Part shown: piece by piece, positions 16,287 to 24,639 of the stretch
How the letters are laid out: every line of letters begins with the position of its first letter
Position numbering within the stretch: the first letter of the stretch is position 1
NCBI GenBank assembly: GCA_045577755.1
Contig: JAZNJA010000055.1
Span: 15,699 to 79,698, forward strand
Reading direction: 5' to 3'
Source of the DNA: CAMEON01 sp045577755
GTDB taxonomy: Bacteria; Bacillota; Clostridia; Oscillospirales; CAG-272
Length of the DNA: 64,000 bases
Position numbers and translations under genes: made by a program
The notes under the pieces: model-generated
Seen by the model: the letters and a program-made list of their open reading frames with translations, nothing else
Databases searched by the model: none
What the model was told of the DNA's origin: nothing

Positions 16287-17156
16287 ATGAAACGGATCGC
16301 CATACTGGGCTGTGAGAATTCTCACGCCAACGCGTTTCTGAAGTTTATCCAGGAAAGAGAAGAATTCTCCGACGTAGAGGTCGTGGGCGTGTACAGCGAT
16401 CAGAGAGAGGCGGCGGAGAAGCTGAATCAGCAGTTCGGCGTGTCCGTCCTGGAGAACTACGCCGATGCCGTAGGTCAGCTGGACGGTCTGATCGTCACCG
16501 CCCGCCACGGAGACAATCACTACAAGTACGCAAAGCCCTACATCGACAGCGGCATCCCCATGTTCATCGACAAGCCCATCACGGTGAGCGAGGAGGAGGC
16601 GGTGGTCTTCATGAGGCGGCTCAAGGAGAAGAGCATCCCCATCTCGGGCGGCTCCTCCCTGAAGCAGGATGTATATGTCAAGAAGCTAAAGCAGGCCGCA
16701 ACGGACCGCGCAGGGGGAGCCACCCTCGGGGGCTACGTCCGCGCGCCCTACCAGAAGGAGAACCCCTACGGGGGCTTCTACTTCTACGCTCAGCATCTGG
16801 TAGAGATGGTCTGCGAGATCTTCGGCCGCTTCCCTCTTGCGGTGACGGCCAAGGAGAACGGAGGGCAGATCCACGTGCTGTTCCGCTATGAGGACTACGA
16901 TTGCGTGGGTCTGTTCTGCGATAATAACTACCACTATTACGCCTCCCGCATGGCCGAGTCCGACGCGCAGAGCTTCACGATCCCCTCCACCGAGGATTGG
17001 TTCTACGAGGAATTTAAGGAGTTCTACGGCCTCCTGTCGGGAGAGCCGCAAACGGTCACCTATGAGGAGTTCATCTCCCCCGTGTTCATCATGAACGCCA
17101 TTCAGCGGTCCTTGGTGAGTGGTACGGAAGAGGCCGTCAGGCGGGCCGGGCTGTAA
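16287..17156 (+). CDS. Second Gfo/Idh/MocA-family oxidoreductase
   Basis: 289 residues from ATG 16287, preceded by GAGGTGAAGG; a GTG three codons earlier overlaps that site. The N-terminal Rossmann segment starts RIAILGCENSHANAF, and the family motif reads FIDKPITV (DKP instead of EKP), keeping the Lys. It is shorter than the usual ~330-380 residues, with a reduced C-terminal sheet. It lies 10 nt after the first oxidoreductase and is very probably cotranscribed. Substrate not identifiable. Confidence 0.83.
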   Translation: MKRIAILGCENSHANAFLKFIQEREEFSDVEVVGVYSDQREAAEKLNQQFGVSVLENYADAVGQLDGLIVTARHGDNHYKYAKPYIDSGIPMFIDKPITVSEEEAVVFMRRLKEKSIPISGGSSLKQDVYVKKLKQAATDRAGGATLGGYVRAPYQKENPYGGFYFYAQHLVEMVCEIFGRFPLAVTAKENGGQIHVLFRYEDYDCVGLFCDNNYHYYASRMAESDAQSFTIPSTEDWFYEEFKEFYGLLSGEPQTVTYEEFISPVFIMNAIQRSLVSGTEEAVRRAGL

Positions 17157-17257
17157 GACCGCGCAAAAAACCGTGAGACGAGAAACGGCTATCCGAAAAA
17201 GAGAGGGCTATTGAGCCAATATTTTAAATTTGGGTTTGTCGGTGAGTTGTTGTTGCG

Positions 17258-17354
17258 GTCATCCTGAGCGGAGGGCGAAGCCCGAAGTCGAAGGATCTCT
17301 TGTCGGCAAAGGAGATCCTTCGACTCCGCCGCAAGCGGCTCCGCTCAGGATGAC
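17258..17354. repeat. Long palindromic repeat (TCATCCTGAGC / GTCGAAGGATCT type)
   Basis: A ~97-bp near-perfect inverted repeat. The left arm starts GTCATCCTGAGCGGAG and ends TCGAAGGATCTC; the right arm starts GAGATCCTTCGA and ends CTCCGCTCAGGATGAC, with a 12-bp loop. This looks like the dispersed palindromic element with the core TCATCCTGAGC...GTCGAAGGATCT that recurs in bacterial genomes. Only one copy is seen in this window. As RNA it would form a strong hairpin between the oxidoreductase genes and nagB. Confidence 0.8.
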
Positions 17355-17434
17355 AGCCCACAAGTGGGAAAAAAACAGACCGATAAACCCCAATTTGCAT
17401 CACTGCTGAACAACAACGAAAGGAGTCGATCCCC

Positions 17435-18193
17435 ATGAAAGCATATAAAAAAGACCTGCTGGCGATACAGATCCACGACACCCGCGCCGAGATGGGTGCC
17501 GCCGCCGCGAGGGATATCAAGGCCTGTATCCTGTCCCTTCTGGAGCGGAAGGAGACCATCAACATGATCTTCGCCGCCGCCCCCTCCCAGAACGAGGTGC
17601 TGTGGGGCTTGGCCACCGACAAGGAGATCCCCTGGAACCGCGTCAACGCCTTCCACATGGACGAGTACATCGGTCTGCCCGCCGACGCGCCCCAGGGCTT
17701 TGGCAACTTCTTGAAGGAGCATATCTTCGGGTTGGCCGACTTCAAGGAGGTTTTCTACATTGATATCACCGCCGAGGACGCCGAGGCCGAGTGCGACCGC
17801 TACGCCGCCCTGCTCCGACAGTACCCCACCGATATCGTGGTCATGGGCATTGGCGAGAACGGTCACATCGCCTTCAACGATCCCCCCGTGGCGGATTTTT
17901 CCGACCCCAAGGCGGTCAAGCCCGTGGAGCTGGATCCCATCTGCCGCAACCAGCAGGTCCACGACGGGTGCTTCGCCAGACTGGAGGACGTCCCCAAGAC
18001 CGCCATCACACTGACCGTCCCCACCCTTTTCGCGGGGGACCACCTCTTCTGCATCGTCCCCGCCAAGACCAAAGCAGAAGCCGTCTGCGCCACCCTGTGC
18101 GGTGAGATCGGGGAGGCCTGCCCCGCTACGGTCCTGCGCCGCCATAGGAGCGCTGTTCTGTATCTGGACGGCGACAGCAGTGCCCTGCTCTGA
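17435..18193 (+). CDS. nagB: Glucosamine-6-phosphate deaminase
   Basis: 252 residues from ATG 17435 (AAAGGAG upstream). It converts glucosamine-6-phosphate to fructose-6-phosphate and ammonia. The active-site motif MDEYIGL carries Asp76, and GIGENGHIAFNDPP carries Glu141 and His144. It is slightly shorter than the E. coli enzyme. It is followed 7 nt later by nagA, giving the amino-sugar entry pathway. No clear promoter lies directly upstream, so it may depend on read-through from the oxidoreductase operon past the palindromic repeat. Confidence 0.95.
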   Translation: MKAYKKDLLAIQIHDTRAEMGAAAARDIKACILSLLERKETINMIFAAAPSQNEVLWGLATDKEIPWNRVNAFHMDEYIGLPADAPQGFGNFLKEHIFGLADFKEVFYIDITAEDAEAECDRYAALLRQYPTDIVVMGIGENGHIAFNDPPVADFSDPKAVKPVELDPICRNQQVHDGCFARLEDVPKTAITLTVPTLFAGDHLFCIVPAKTKAEAVCATLCGEIGEACPATVLRRHRSAVLYLDGDSSALL

Positions 18194-18200
18194 TTGCCCC

Positions 18201-19352
18201 ATGAAAAGAATTAAGTCTGACAAGATCATACTGGAAGACCGTATCTTTGACGGATACGTGTACTTCGAGGACGGCATCATCACCGACGTGACCGCCGAGG
18301 AACGCCCCGCCGACGAGGTCTATGACATGACGGGCTACTACGTCAGCCCCGGCTTCATCGATATCCATGCCCACGGTGGCGGCGGGTACCGCTTTGAGGG
18401 CAGTACCGAGGAGATCGTGAACGGTTGCAACTTCCACTTGAAGCACGGCACCACCTCCATCTGTCCCACAGTGTCAGCCGCTCCCTTTGCCTCCATGGCA
18501 GAGTCAGCCCAAAGCATCCGCGCCGCCATGGCCGATCCGCGGGTGCAGGGTACCATCCTGGGCGTTCACATGGAGGGTCCTTACCTCTCTGCCAAGCAGG
18601 CGGGAGCCCAATGTCCTACCCACATCACCGCCCCTGTGGAGGAGGACTATCTGCCCTTCATCCGAGAGAACGCCGACGTCATCGCCCGCTGGACCTACGC
18701 GCCCGAGAACGATACCGAGGAAAAGTTCGCCAAGACCCTACAAAAGTACGGCATTATCGCCTCCGCGGGGCATACCGACGCCATTTACGACGATATGCGG
18801 AGAGCTTTTGAGAACGGTTGCTCCCTGGTGACCCATCTCTACTCCTGCACCTCCACGGTCACCCGCGACCGCGGCTTCCGTCGGTTGGGGGTCATCGAGA
18901 CGGCCTACCTGATGGATGATCTGTTCGTGGAGATCATCTGCGACGGCAAGCACCTGCCCTCCGAGCTGATCCGTCTCATCCACAAAGTCAAGGGAGCCGA
19001 CCGCATCGCCCTGGTCACCGACAGCCTGGCCCTGGCGGGGACCGAGCAGACCCACGGATTCATGCAGGACACCGAGTTCATCATTGAGGACGGCGTCTGC
19101 AAGCTCATGGACCGCTCCGCTTTCGCGGGGAGCATCGCTACGGCGGATCGCCTGGTGCGGGTGGCCGTGAAGGAGGCGGGTATTTCCCTTTCCGACGCGG
19201 TGAGGATGATCACCCTGACCCCCGCGCGGATCATGGGCTTGAAAAGCAAGGGGCGCATCGCCCCGGGAGCAGACGCGGATCTCGCCATCCTTGACGGGGA
19301 TATTCGGGTCATAGGAGTGTTTGCTAAGGGATCTCCCGTCCGGGACGCGTGA
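18201..19352 (+). CDS. nagA: N-acetylglucosamine-6-phosphate deacetylase
   Basis: 383 residues from ATG 18201, 7 nt after nagB. No good ribosome binding site is visible, so translation is probably coupled to nagB. It removes acetate from GlcNAc-6-phosphate and feeds NagB. Amidohydrolase landmarks: His56-Ala-His58 in IDIHAHGGGG, metal-binding Glu125 in HMEGPYLSAKQ, SAGHTDA, and catalytic Asp274 in LVTDSLALAG. It ends before a branched terminator. Confidence 0.95.
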   Translation: MKRIKSDKIILEDRIFDGYVYFEDGIITDVTAEERPADEVYDMTGYYVSPGFIDIHAHGGGGYRFEGSTEEIVNGCNFHLKHGTTSICPTVSAAPFASMAESAQSIRAAMADPRVQGTILGVHMEGPYLSAKQAGAQCPTHITAPVEEDYLPFIRENADVIARWTYAPENDTEEKFAKTLQKYGIIASAGHTDAIYDDMRRAFENGCSLVTHLYSCTSTVTRDRGFRRLGVIETAYLMDDLFVEIICDGKHLPSELIRLIHKVKGADRIALVTDSLALAGTEQTHGFMQDTEFIIEDGVCKLMDRSAFAGSIATADRLVRVAVKEAGISLSDAVRMITLTPARIMGLKSKGRIAPGADADLAILDGDIRVIGVFAKGSPVRDA

Positions 19353-19384
19353 GTCGCGGGCAACCGATCGGATCCCGCCCCAAA

Positions 19385-19440
19385 AGGGGCTGAGTCAACT
19401 GCTTTCGGTGAAAGCAAGAGACTCAGCCCCTGTATTTTTT
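19385..19440 (+). terminator. Terminator after nagA
   Basis: A 12-bp outer stem (AGGGGCTGAGTC with its complement) encloses a second hairpin TGCTTTC-GGT-GAAAGCA, followed by GTATTTTTT. Confidence 0.9.
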
Positions 19441-19561
19441 CAGGAGGAGCGGGCAACGCCCCTCCTGATGTCGTATCGGCATCCGCCTGCGGCGGCGCAC
19501 GTACGGCTATTTCGCGTTACAGCCGACGGATCTTGGGAATGGCGACCGAGGTCATCTTCCC
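19441..19561. other. Intergenic stretch with one GC-rich hairpin
   Basis: 19441-19467 forms an imperfect hairpin (CAGGAGG...CCTCCTG) without a T run. No gene, promoter or repeat is visible in the rest. Confidence 0.4.
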
Positions 19562-19590
19562 TTGATAAATTCCATAACAAATGGTATGAT
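19562..19590 (+). promoter_or_regulatory. Upstream promoter of the GH99-like operon
   Basis: -35 TTGATA (19562-19567), 17-bp spacer, -10 TATGAT (19585-19590). It closely resembles the promoter 115 bp downstream, including AAATTCC after the -35 box and the bases after the -10 box. Confidence 0.6.
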
Positions 19591-19676
19591 ACATTTGTGG
19601 ATTTTCTGCATTTTCCGCTTTTTCATCGGCCTGCGTAGATCGTGGGCTGATTTCCTTGTGTGCAAACTATTTTCCA

Positions 19677-19705
19677 TTGACAAATTCCCCGTTGTATGCT
19701 ATGAT
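19677..19705 (+). promoter_or_regulatory. Downstream promoter of the GH99-like operon
   Basis: -35 TTGACA (19677-19682), 17-bp spacer, -10 TATGAT (19700-19705), about 77 bp before the ATG. It appears duplicated with the upstream promoter. Confidence 0.75.
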
Positions 19706-19781
19706 ATATTTGTAGGTTTTCCACAGAGAACCCCACAATTCCACAAGGAGAACGCTCAAGCCCCTTGAGCCGTACACCGTC

Positions 19782-22127
19782 ATGATGAAAAAGCTGCTTT
19801 GCGGCATTCTGGCCGCTCTCATGCTCCTGTCCGCCGTTGCCTGTACGGGCGGCGACACCACCGACACGGAGGGCGACACCACCGCCACCCCTCCCGCTAC
19901 CGACGCCCCCACCGAGGCACCCACCGATGCGCCTACCGAGGCACCCACCGAGGAGGCCACCGAGCCTGAGCCCGAGACCGAGCCCCCCATTGAGATCGAG
20001 GTTCCCGCTTACGAGGATATCGGCCTGGACGACCTCATGGCCGGCACCGACGACCGTCTGAATCTCACCTACAATTTCGCTGACTATACCTACAGTCAGC
20101 TGAAGAACGACAACAATCTGGTCTTCACCTCCCAAACGGACTACGTGGTGGACGGGGACGGCCTGACCCTCACCGACGACGGCTGGAACAGCGTAGGCTT
20201 TGCCCACACCCTTGTGGGTGAGTACACCGCCAAGGCCTCCATCATCAACCGCGGTGCTGAGAACAACGTCCGCACCATCATGATGGGCTGCCGTGTCACC
20301 CGCTCGGATCACCTCTACATCGACAGCGGTCTGTGGTTTACCTTCTCGGCAAAGGCGGTCTACGTCCACGTCAAGAACGGCTTTACCACCCTGATCCGTA
20401 ACGATTTCAGCTTTGACGCCGCGAAGGGCCTGAATATCACCCTCAAGGACGACGGCACCACCATCCAGTGCTACGTCAACGGCGCGGTCATCGCCAAGGC
20501 CGTGGTGGAGGGAGACACCTTGGCTGTCTACGATACCAGAGGCAACGAGGTCGCCCGTACCCCCGATCTGGAGCGTATCGCCCACGGGGACACCCTGGGC
20601 TTTGTGCGCACCATGTCCCACTTTGCCAACTCCACCACCAAGTCTATGAGCCTGGAGGCCGGCACCGTGATCCCCTACTCCCCCAGCGACGTCTGCGCCG
20701 AGCTGAAGGATGGCTACACCTACCTGCTCTGCGATAAGACTCAGGTCAAGGCCAAGTACCCCATTACCCTCCACGACGGCGTTACCCTCATGGACGCCAA
20801 TGCCGCCGCTACCCTCTTCGGCTTCAAATGCGCCGTCTCCGAGGACGGCACCACCGCCACCCTGACCCGTGACGGCGCCACCCTCACCTACAAGGTGGGC
20901 TCCGCTCAGGTGGATCTCAACGGCAAGACCTACGCCTGCCCCACCACCGTCTCCCGCGGCGGCAGTATCCTCATCTCCGCCGACTACCTGGCCCGCTGGA
21001 TGGGCTACACCGTCACCCCTGCCGACACCTCGGTCTACGTGACCGCCACCCCCGCCGCCCTCACCGACGAGCGCAAGCAAGCCCTGACCGAGCGGTATCA
21101 GCTCTACAAGGACATCATCTACAACTACGACGACGTTGAGATCGATCAGATCGGCGTGGGTGTCTATGAGACCACTCCTTACGAGGACCGTCTGGTGGGC
21201 ATCGCCTACTCCACCTGGCTCTGCACTAAGATCATCACCTGGGGCAAGAACACCTGGGATACCCCCCTGTACGGGAACTACCTCTCCGACGACCGCGAGA
21301 TGATCGCCAAGCACGCCGAGCTGCTCCGCGACGCGGGTGTGGACTTCGTCTTCGTGGATTGGACCAATAACACCACCTACGACCCCGCCACCATGCGGGA
21401 TTCCCTGTCCGACTTCCGCATGATCGAGGATGCCACCGAGCTGCTCTTTGAAATTTGGTCCCAGATCGAGGGTGCTCCCAAGATCTGCATCTTCGCGGGC
21501 CCCGGCCACTCGGGCATCGAGAACGTCAACAACGGCAAGCACCAGAAGAAGGTGGATCAGATCTACTCCTCCTTCGTGGAGAAGTACCCCGATATGTACT
21601 TCCAATACGAGGGCAGACCCCTGCTCATGTGCTACGGCGCTACCCCCAACCAGTACGGTGCCCGTCCCAGATGGAAGGACGACCGCTTTACCATCCGCTG
21701 GGTCACCGGCTACGTGGGCCAGCAGGGGGATCTGCACAACGACAAGGATATGTCCTCCCGCAACCGCTGGTGGAGCTGGGAGGAGAGAGGCCTGCAGGCC
21801 TACTCGGTCTCGGATGGCCGCGTGGAGTGCGTCACCTGTACCGCCGCCAGCCGTCCTCAGGGCACCGAGGGCAGTGCCGGCTATATCCCCGCCTACGGCC
21901 GCGAGAACGGTCTGACCCTTAAGAAGCAGTTCCAGCGCGCCAACGATCTGGGCGCGGGCATGGTCATCCTGGTCTCCTGGAACGAGTGGACCAAGGGCGA
22001 GCAGCCCTCCCCTGAGGTCTCCAAGGATCTGGAGCCCTCGGTGATCCACGGTACCTTCTACTACGACCTCCTCTGCGAGCAGATCAAGAAGTTCAAGGGA
22101 CAGGTCACGGTAGACAGCGAAGAATAA
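19782..22127 (+). CDS. Lipoprotein with stalk domain and GH99/GH71-like glycosidase domain
   Basis: 781 residues from ATG 19782 (or 19785). Lipoprotein signal with lipobox near SAVACTG, then a Thr/Pro/Glu linker with TEAPT and TDAPT repeats. Residues ~85-300 look like a laminin-G/concanavalin-like beta-sandwich. Residues ~310-425 resemble the copper-amine-oxidase N-terminal stalk domain (TLMDANAAATLFGF, AQVDLNGK, ISADYLARWMGY). Residues ~470-775 resemble GH99/GH71-like endo-acting hydrolases: a YSTWLC start, GVDFVFVDWTNN, and WNEWTKGEQPSP at the end. It would act on an alpha-linked polysaccharide or glycan at the cell surface. The start lacks a close ribosome binding site: AAGGAG is ~30 nt away with a hairpin in between. 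Cotranscribed with the GH43-like gene. Confidence 0.8.
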   Translation: MMKKLLCGILAALMLLSAVACTGGDTTDTEGDTTATPPATDAPTEAPTDAPTEAPTEEATEPEPETEPPIEIEVPAYEDIGLDDLMAGTDDRLNLTYNFADYTYSQLKNDNNLVFTSQTDYVVDGDGLTLTDDGWNSVGFAHTLVGEYTAKASIINRGAENNVRTIMMGCRVTRSDHLYIDSGLWFTFSAKAVYVHVKNGFTTLIRNDFSFDAAKGLNITLKDDGTTIQCYVNGAVIAKAVVEGDTLAVYDTRGNEVARTPDLERIAHGDTLGFVRTMSHFANSTTKSMSLEAGTVIPYSPSDVCAELKDGYTYLLCDKTQVKAKYPITLHDGVTLMDANAAATLFGFKCAVSEDGTTATLTRDGATLTYKVGSAQVDLNGKTYACPTTVSRGGSILISADYLARWMGYTVTPADTSVYVTATPAALTDERKQALTERYQLYKDIIYNYDDVEIDQIGVGVYETTPYEDRLVGIAYSTWLCTKIITWGKNTWDTPLYGNYLSDDREMIAKHAELLRDAGVDFVFVDWTNNTTYDPATMRDSLSDFRMIEDATELLFEIWSQIEGAPKICIFAGPGHSGIENVNNGKHQKKVDQIYSSFVEKYPDMYFQYEGRPLLMCYGATPNQYGARPRWKDDRFTIRWVTGYVGQQGDLHNDKDMSSRNRWWSWEERGLQAYSVSDGRVECVTCTAASRPQGTEGSAGYIPAYGRENGLTLKKQFQRANDLGAGMVILVSWNEWTKGEQPSPEVSKDLEPSVIHGTFYYDLLCEQIKKFKGQVTVDSEE

Positions 22128-22145
22128 TCTTTAAGGAGAACCGCC

Positions 22146-23039
22146 ATGAAGCTACGCGATATTCATCTCCGAGACCCCTTCATCTTTGCCGAAGATGGCG
22201 TATACTACCTCTACGGCACCCGTCGCGGCCCAAGCACTAAGGTCATTCCCTGGCAGGGCCTGGACGTCTACACCTCCACCGACCTGATCGAGTGGAGCGA
22301 GCCGCGGGAGTGCTTCACCCGTCCCAAGGACTTCTGGTCGGACAGAGACTTCTTTGCTCCCGAGGTCTACCACTACGGTAATGCCTACTATATGTTCGCC
22401 AGCTTCCGCGGCGGGAATATCACCCGCGCCTCCCAGATCCTGAAGAGCGACAGCCCCATGGGCCCCTTCCTTCCCTTCACCGACGGTCCCATGACCCCTG
22501 TGGACTGGACCTGTCTGGATGCCACCCTGTACGTGGACGAGGAGGGCAAACCCTGGACTGCCTTCTGCCACGAATGGACCCAGGTGGGTGACGGCACCAT
22601 CGAGATCATGCCCCTGTCGGCGGATCTGACCGCCCCCGTAGGCGCCCCCGAGACCATCCTCCGCGCCAGCGGTGCCGCATGGTCCTACTCCCTGGTGGAT
22701 CCCACCTCCCGTAACTACGTTACCGACGGTCCCTTCTTCCGCAAGGGCAAGAACGGTAAGCTGTATATGCTCTGGTCCGGCTTCCACGCGGGCCCTCAGT
22801 ACTGGTACGTCCAAGCCCTGGCCATCAGTGACAGCGGCAGCATCCACGGTCCCTGGCGGCACGCCGATGACTTCATCTACGATGAGGACGGCGGTCACGG
22901 CATGATCTTCGACGGCTTTGACGGAAATCTGTATCTCATTCTCCACAGCACAAACGTCAACCCCAATGAGCGTCCCCGCCTGTTCCACATTCAGGAGACC
23001 GACGACGGCTTCCAGATTCTGGAGCGGATCGATACGTAA
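22146..23039 (+). CDS. GH43-like glycosidase, cytoplasmic
   Basis: 297 residues from ATG 22146 (AAGGAG upstream), 18 nt after the GH99-like gene. Five-bladed beta-propeller features of clan GH-F: HLRDPFIF with the catalytic base Asp near the N-terminus, a second Asp in LDATLYVDEEG, and DGPFFRKGKNGKLYMLWS. No signal peptide, so probably intracellular. It could be an arabinofuranosidase, xylosidase or galactosidase; the subfamily cannot be decided. It probably works on products of the preceding lipoprotein enzyme after import. Confidence 0.83.
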   Translation: MKLRDIHLRDPFIFAEDGVYYLYGTRRGPSTKVIPWQGLDVYTSTDLIEWSEPRECFTRPKDFWSDRDFFAPEVYHYGNAYYMFASFRGGNITRASQILKSDSPMGPFLPFTDGPMTPVDWTCLDATLYVDEEGKPWTAFCHEWTQVGDGTIEIMPLSADLTAPVGAPETILRASGAAWSYSLVDPTSRNYVTDGPFFRKGKNGKLYMLWSGFHAGPQYWYVQALAISDSGSIHGPWRHADDFIYDEDGGHGMIFDGFDGNLYLILHSTNVNPNERPRLFHIQETDDGFQILERIDT

Positions 23040-23050
23040 GCAAAAATATA

Positions 23051-23088
23051 AAGATTGGATGGTCCTTGCGGACTATCCAATCTTTTTT
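23051..23088. terminator. Two-way terminator between GH43-like and oxidoreductase genes
   Basis: Stem AAGATTGGAT with its complement, loop TTGC, followed by TTTTTT on the plus strand and TATATTTTT on the minus strand. Confidence 0.9.
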
Positions 23089-23147
23089 CATGGCGACGCT
23101 TCCATCGGGCGGTGAATTCGGCGCAAGAGCTGAACGGCATCGTGAGA

Positions 23148-24443
23148 TCACTGCTTACTGCCCTGGGTCAACGCGACGACGCGGTAGGTTCCTTCGGCCT
23201 TTTTTCGTTCCGCCTCCCACAGCGCGGCCTGGTAGTCGTATATCTCCCGTGAAATCTCAGGAGTGCCCGCCGCGAAGTTGGGAAGAAGCATTTCCCCCGC
23301 GGCCTTGGGATCCGTGCAGGCAGTGTCGTTGCGCCAAAGCTCCCGTTCCTCCCGATTGCGGAGGTTGGGGATCGCCATGGGAACCCCGCCCGCCAGAATG
23401 GAGCGGTAGGCAAAAAGCCCCGGCAGGAACATATCCAGAGCCTCGTACACGTCAATGGTGTCGGCGTTCCCATCCCCCAGAACGCGCTTGATGAAGTAGT
23501 ACATGGAAAAGAAGTCCGAGCCGCCGTGCCCGAAGCCCTCCACCTCGTCGGCAAGGCCGTGCTCGGGATAACAGGCGTGGAGAGACCCGGTCTCATAGCC
23601 GCCATCGTACTCGTCCTTGTTGACGTACAGCTTACCGACGTAACCGTCCTGCGTATCCTCACGACTGCACTCCATGCGCCCCTTGGAGCCATACATGGTA
23701 TACCAGATGGAGGTCTTGTACAGATCCCCGTGGATAGATTTCACGATCCCGCCGTTCTCCAGCGTCACCATCTCGATGCCGAACTGCCCGCTCTTACAGC
23801 CTGTCCGAAGGCGGCGGGCGTTCTTTGTGCCCTCAAATCCCACAACCGACACGGGACGAAGCCCTGTGGCGTGGAGGATGGGCCCCAACGAGTGGGTACA
23901 GTAAAAATTGGCGTAGCTGTTGTTGCGCCAATGATCGGGATTTCCGTAGGCGATGGAAGGCCAGATGGGCTCGCAGTTATGGATATACTCCCCCTCGCCG
24001 TACGCAAACTCCCCGATCTCGCCCCGCTGATACAGCTTTTTCATCTCGTAGGAAGCGGGCATATAGCAGTAATTCTCACCGTAGGCATAGACCAACCCGC
24101 TCTCCTCCACCGCCTCCACCAGCGCTACCGCCTCCTTCATATTCTGAACGGGCAGTACCTCGGAGAAAACGTGGAGTCCACGCTTGAGACAGCGAATGGC
24201 GAAGGGTGCGTGCTCGTTGGCATAGTTGGCCAGCACTACGGCATCCATATCATGCTCGATAAAGCGGTCAAAATGGTCGTAGTAGGTAATATCCAACCCC
24301 TTCGCGGCCTCTCTTTGAGCATCCAGGGCCTCGGGGTCCTTGTCGCAGATGGCCACCACCTCGGCATGGTCCGCCCGCTTGCAATAGTTGATCATGCTGG
24401 TGCCGCGGTAAGCACCCAGAACGCCAATGCGCACCTTGTTCAT
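23148..24443 (-). CDS. Gfo/Idh/MocA-family protein with altered catalytic motif
   Basis: 431 residues from ATG 24443 (AAAGGAA nine bases upstream). Rossmann start KVRIGVLGAYRGTSM. The motif that is normally EKP reads FSEVLPVQN here, so the usual catalytic Lys is absent. That is typical of a subgroup of Gfo/Idh/MocA proteins that act as glycoside-cleaving enzymes or have lost dehydrogenase function. It keeps a YGENYCYMP segment and a long C-terminal domain rich in Tyr and Gly. The AraC regulator at 24640 is divergent and probably controls it. Assigning an oxidoreductase reaction would be unsafe. Confidence 0.8.
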   Translation of the reverse strand: MNKVRIGVLGAYRGTSMINYCKRADHAEVVAICDKDPEALDAQREAAKGLDITYYDHFDRFIEHDMDAVVLANYANEHAPFAIRCLKRGLHVFSEVLPVQNMKEAVALVEAVEESGLVYAYGENYCYMPASYEMKKLYQRGEIGEFAYGEGEYIHNCEPIWPSIAYGNPDHWRNNSYANFYCTHSLGPILHATGLRPVSVVGFEGTKNARRLRTGCKSGQFGIEMVTLENGGIVKSIHGDLYKTSIWYTMYGSKGRMECSREDTQDGYVGKLYVNKDEYDGGYETGSLHACYPEHGLADEVEGFGHGGSDFFSMYYFIKRVLGDGNADTIDVYEALDMFLPGLFAYRSILAGGVPMAIPNLRNREERELWRNDTACTDPKAAGEMLLPNFAAGTPEISREIYDYQAALWEAERKKAEGTYRVVALTQGSKQ

Positions 24444-24510
24444 GGAGTACACTTCCTTTCATAGCGGACGAGGATCGGAGCAGCTCCGGAGCAGCTTCTC
24501 CACCGTTTCT

Positions 24511-24516
24511 ATTATA
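24511..24516 (-). promoter_or_regulatory. -10 box of the divergent oxidoreductase gene
   Basis: TATAAT on the minus strand, about 68 bp before the start at 24443, with no recognisable -35 box 17 bp upstream. A poor -35 box would fit dependence on the neighbouring AraC activator. Confidence 0.4.
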
Positions 24517-24581
24517 CCACAGGGACATCTCACCGTCTGCGTTGAATTTCCACATATTTATGTAATTTGGTCACGTTCCCG

Positions 24582-24610
24582 TTGACTTCTCTCCCAACAT
24601 ATGATATAAT
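24582..24610 (+). promoter_or_regulatory. Promoter of the second AraC regulator
   Basis: -35 TTGACT (24582-24587), 17-bp spacer, -10 TATAAT (24605-24610), about 30 bp before the start. Confidence 0.72.
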
Positions 24611-24639
24611 AACAGCAACTCATACAAGGAGGCTGGATC

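Noticed and set aside
19623..22049. An 808-codon frame opposite the GH99-like lipoprotein gene
   Set aside because: Antisense shadow of a gene with lipobox, linker and catalytic domain; no start site.
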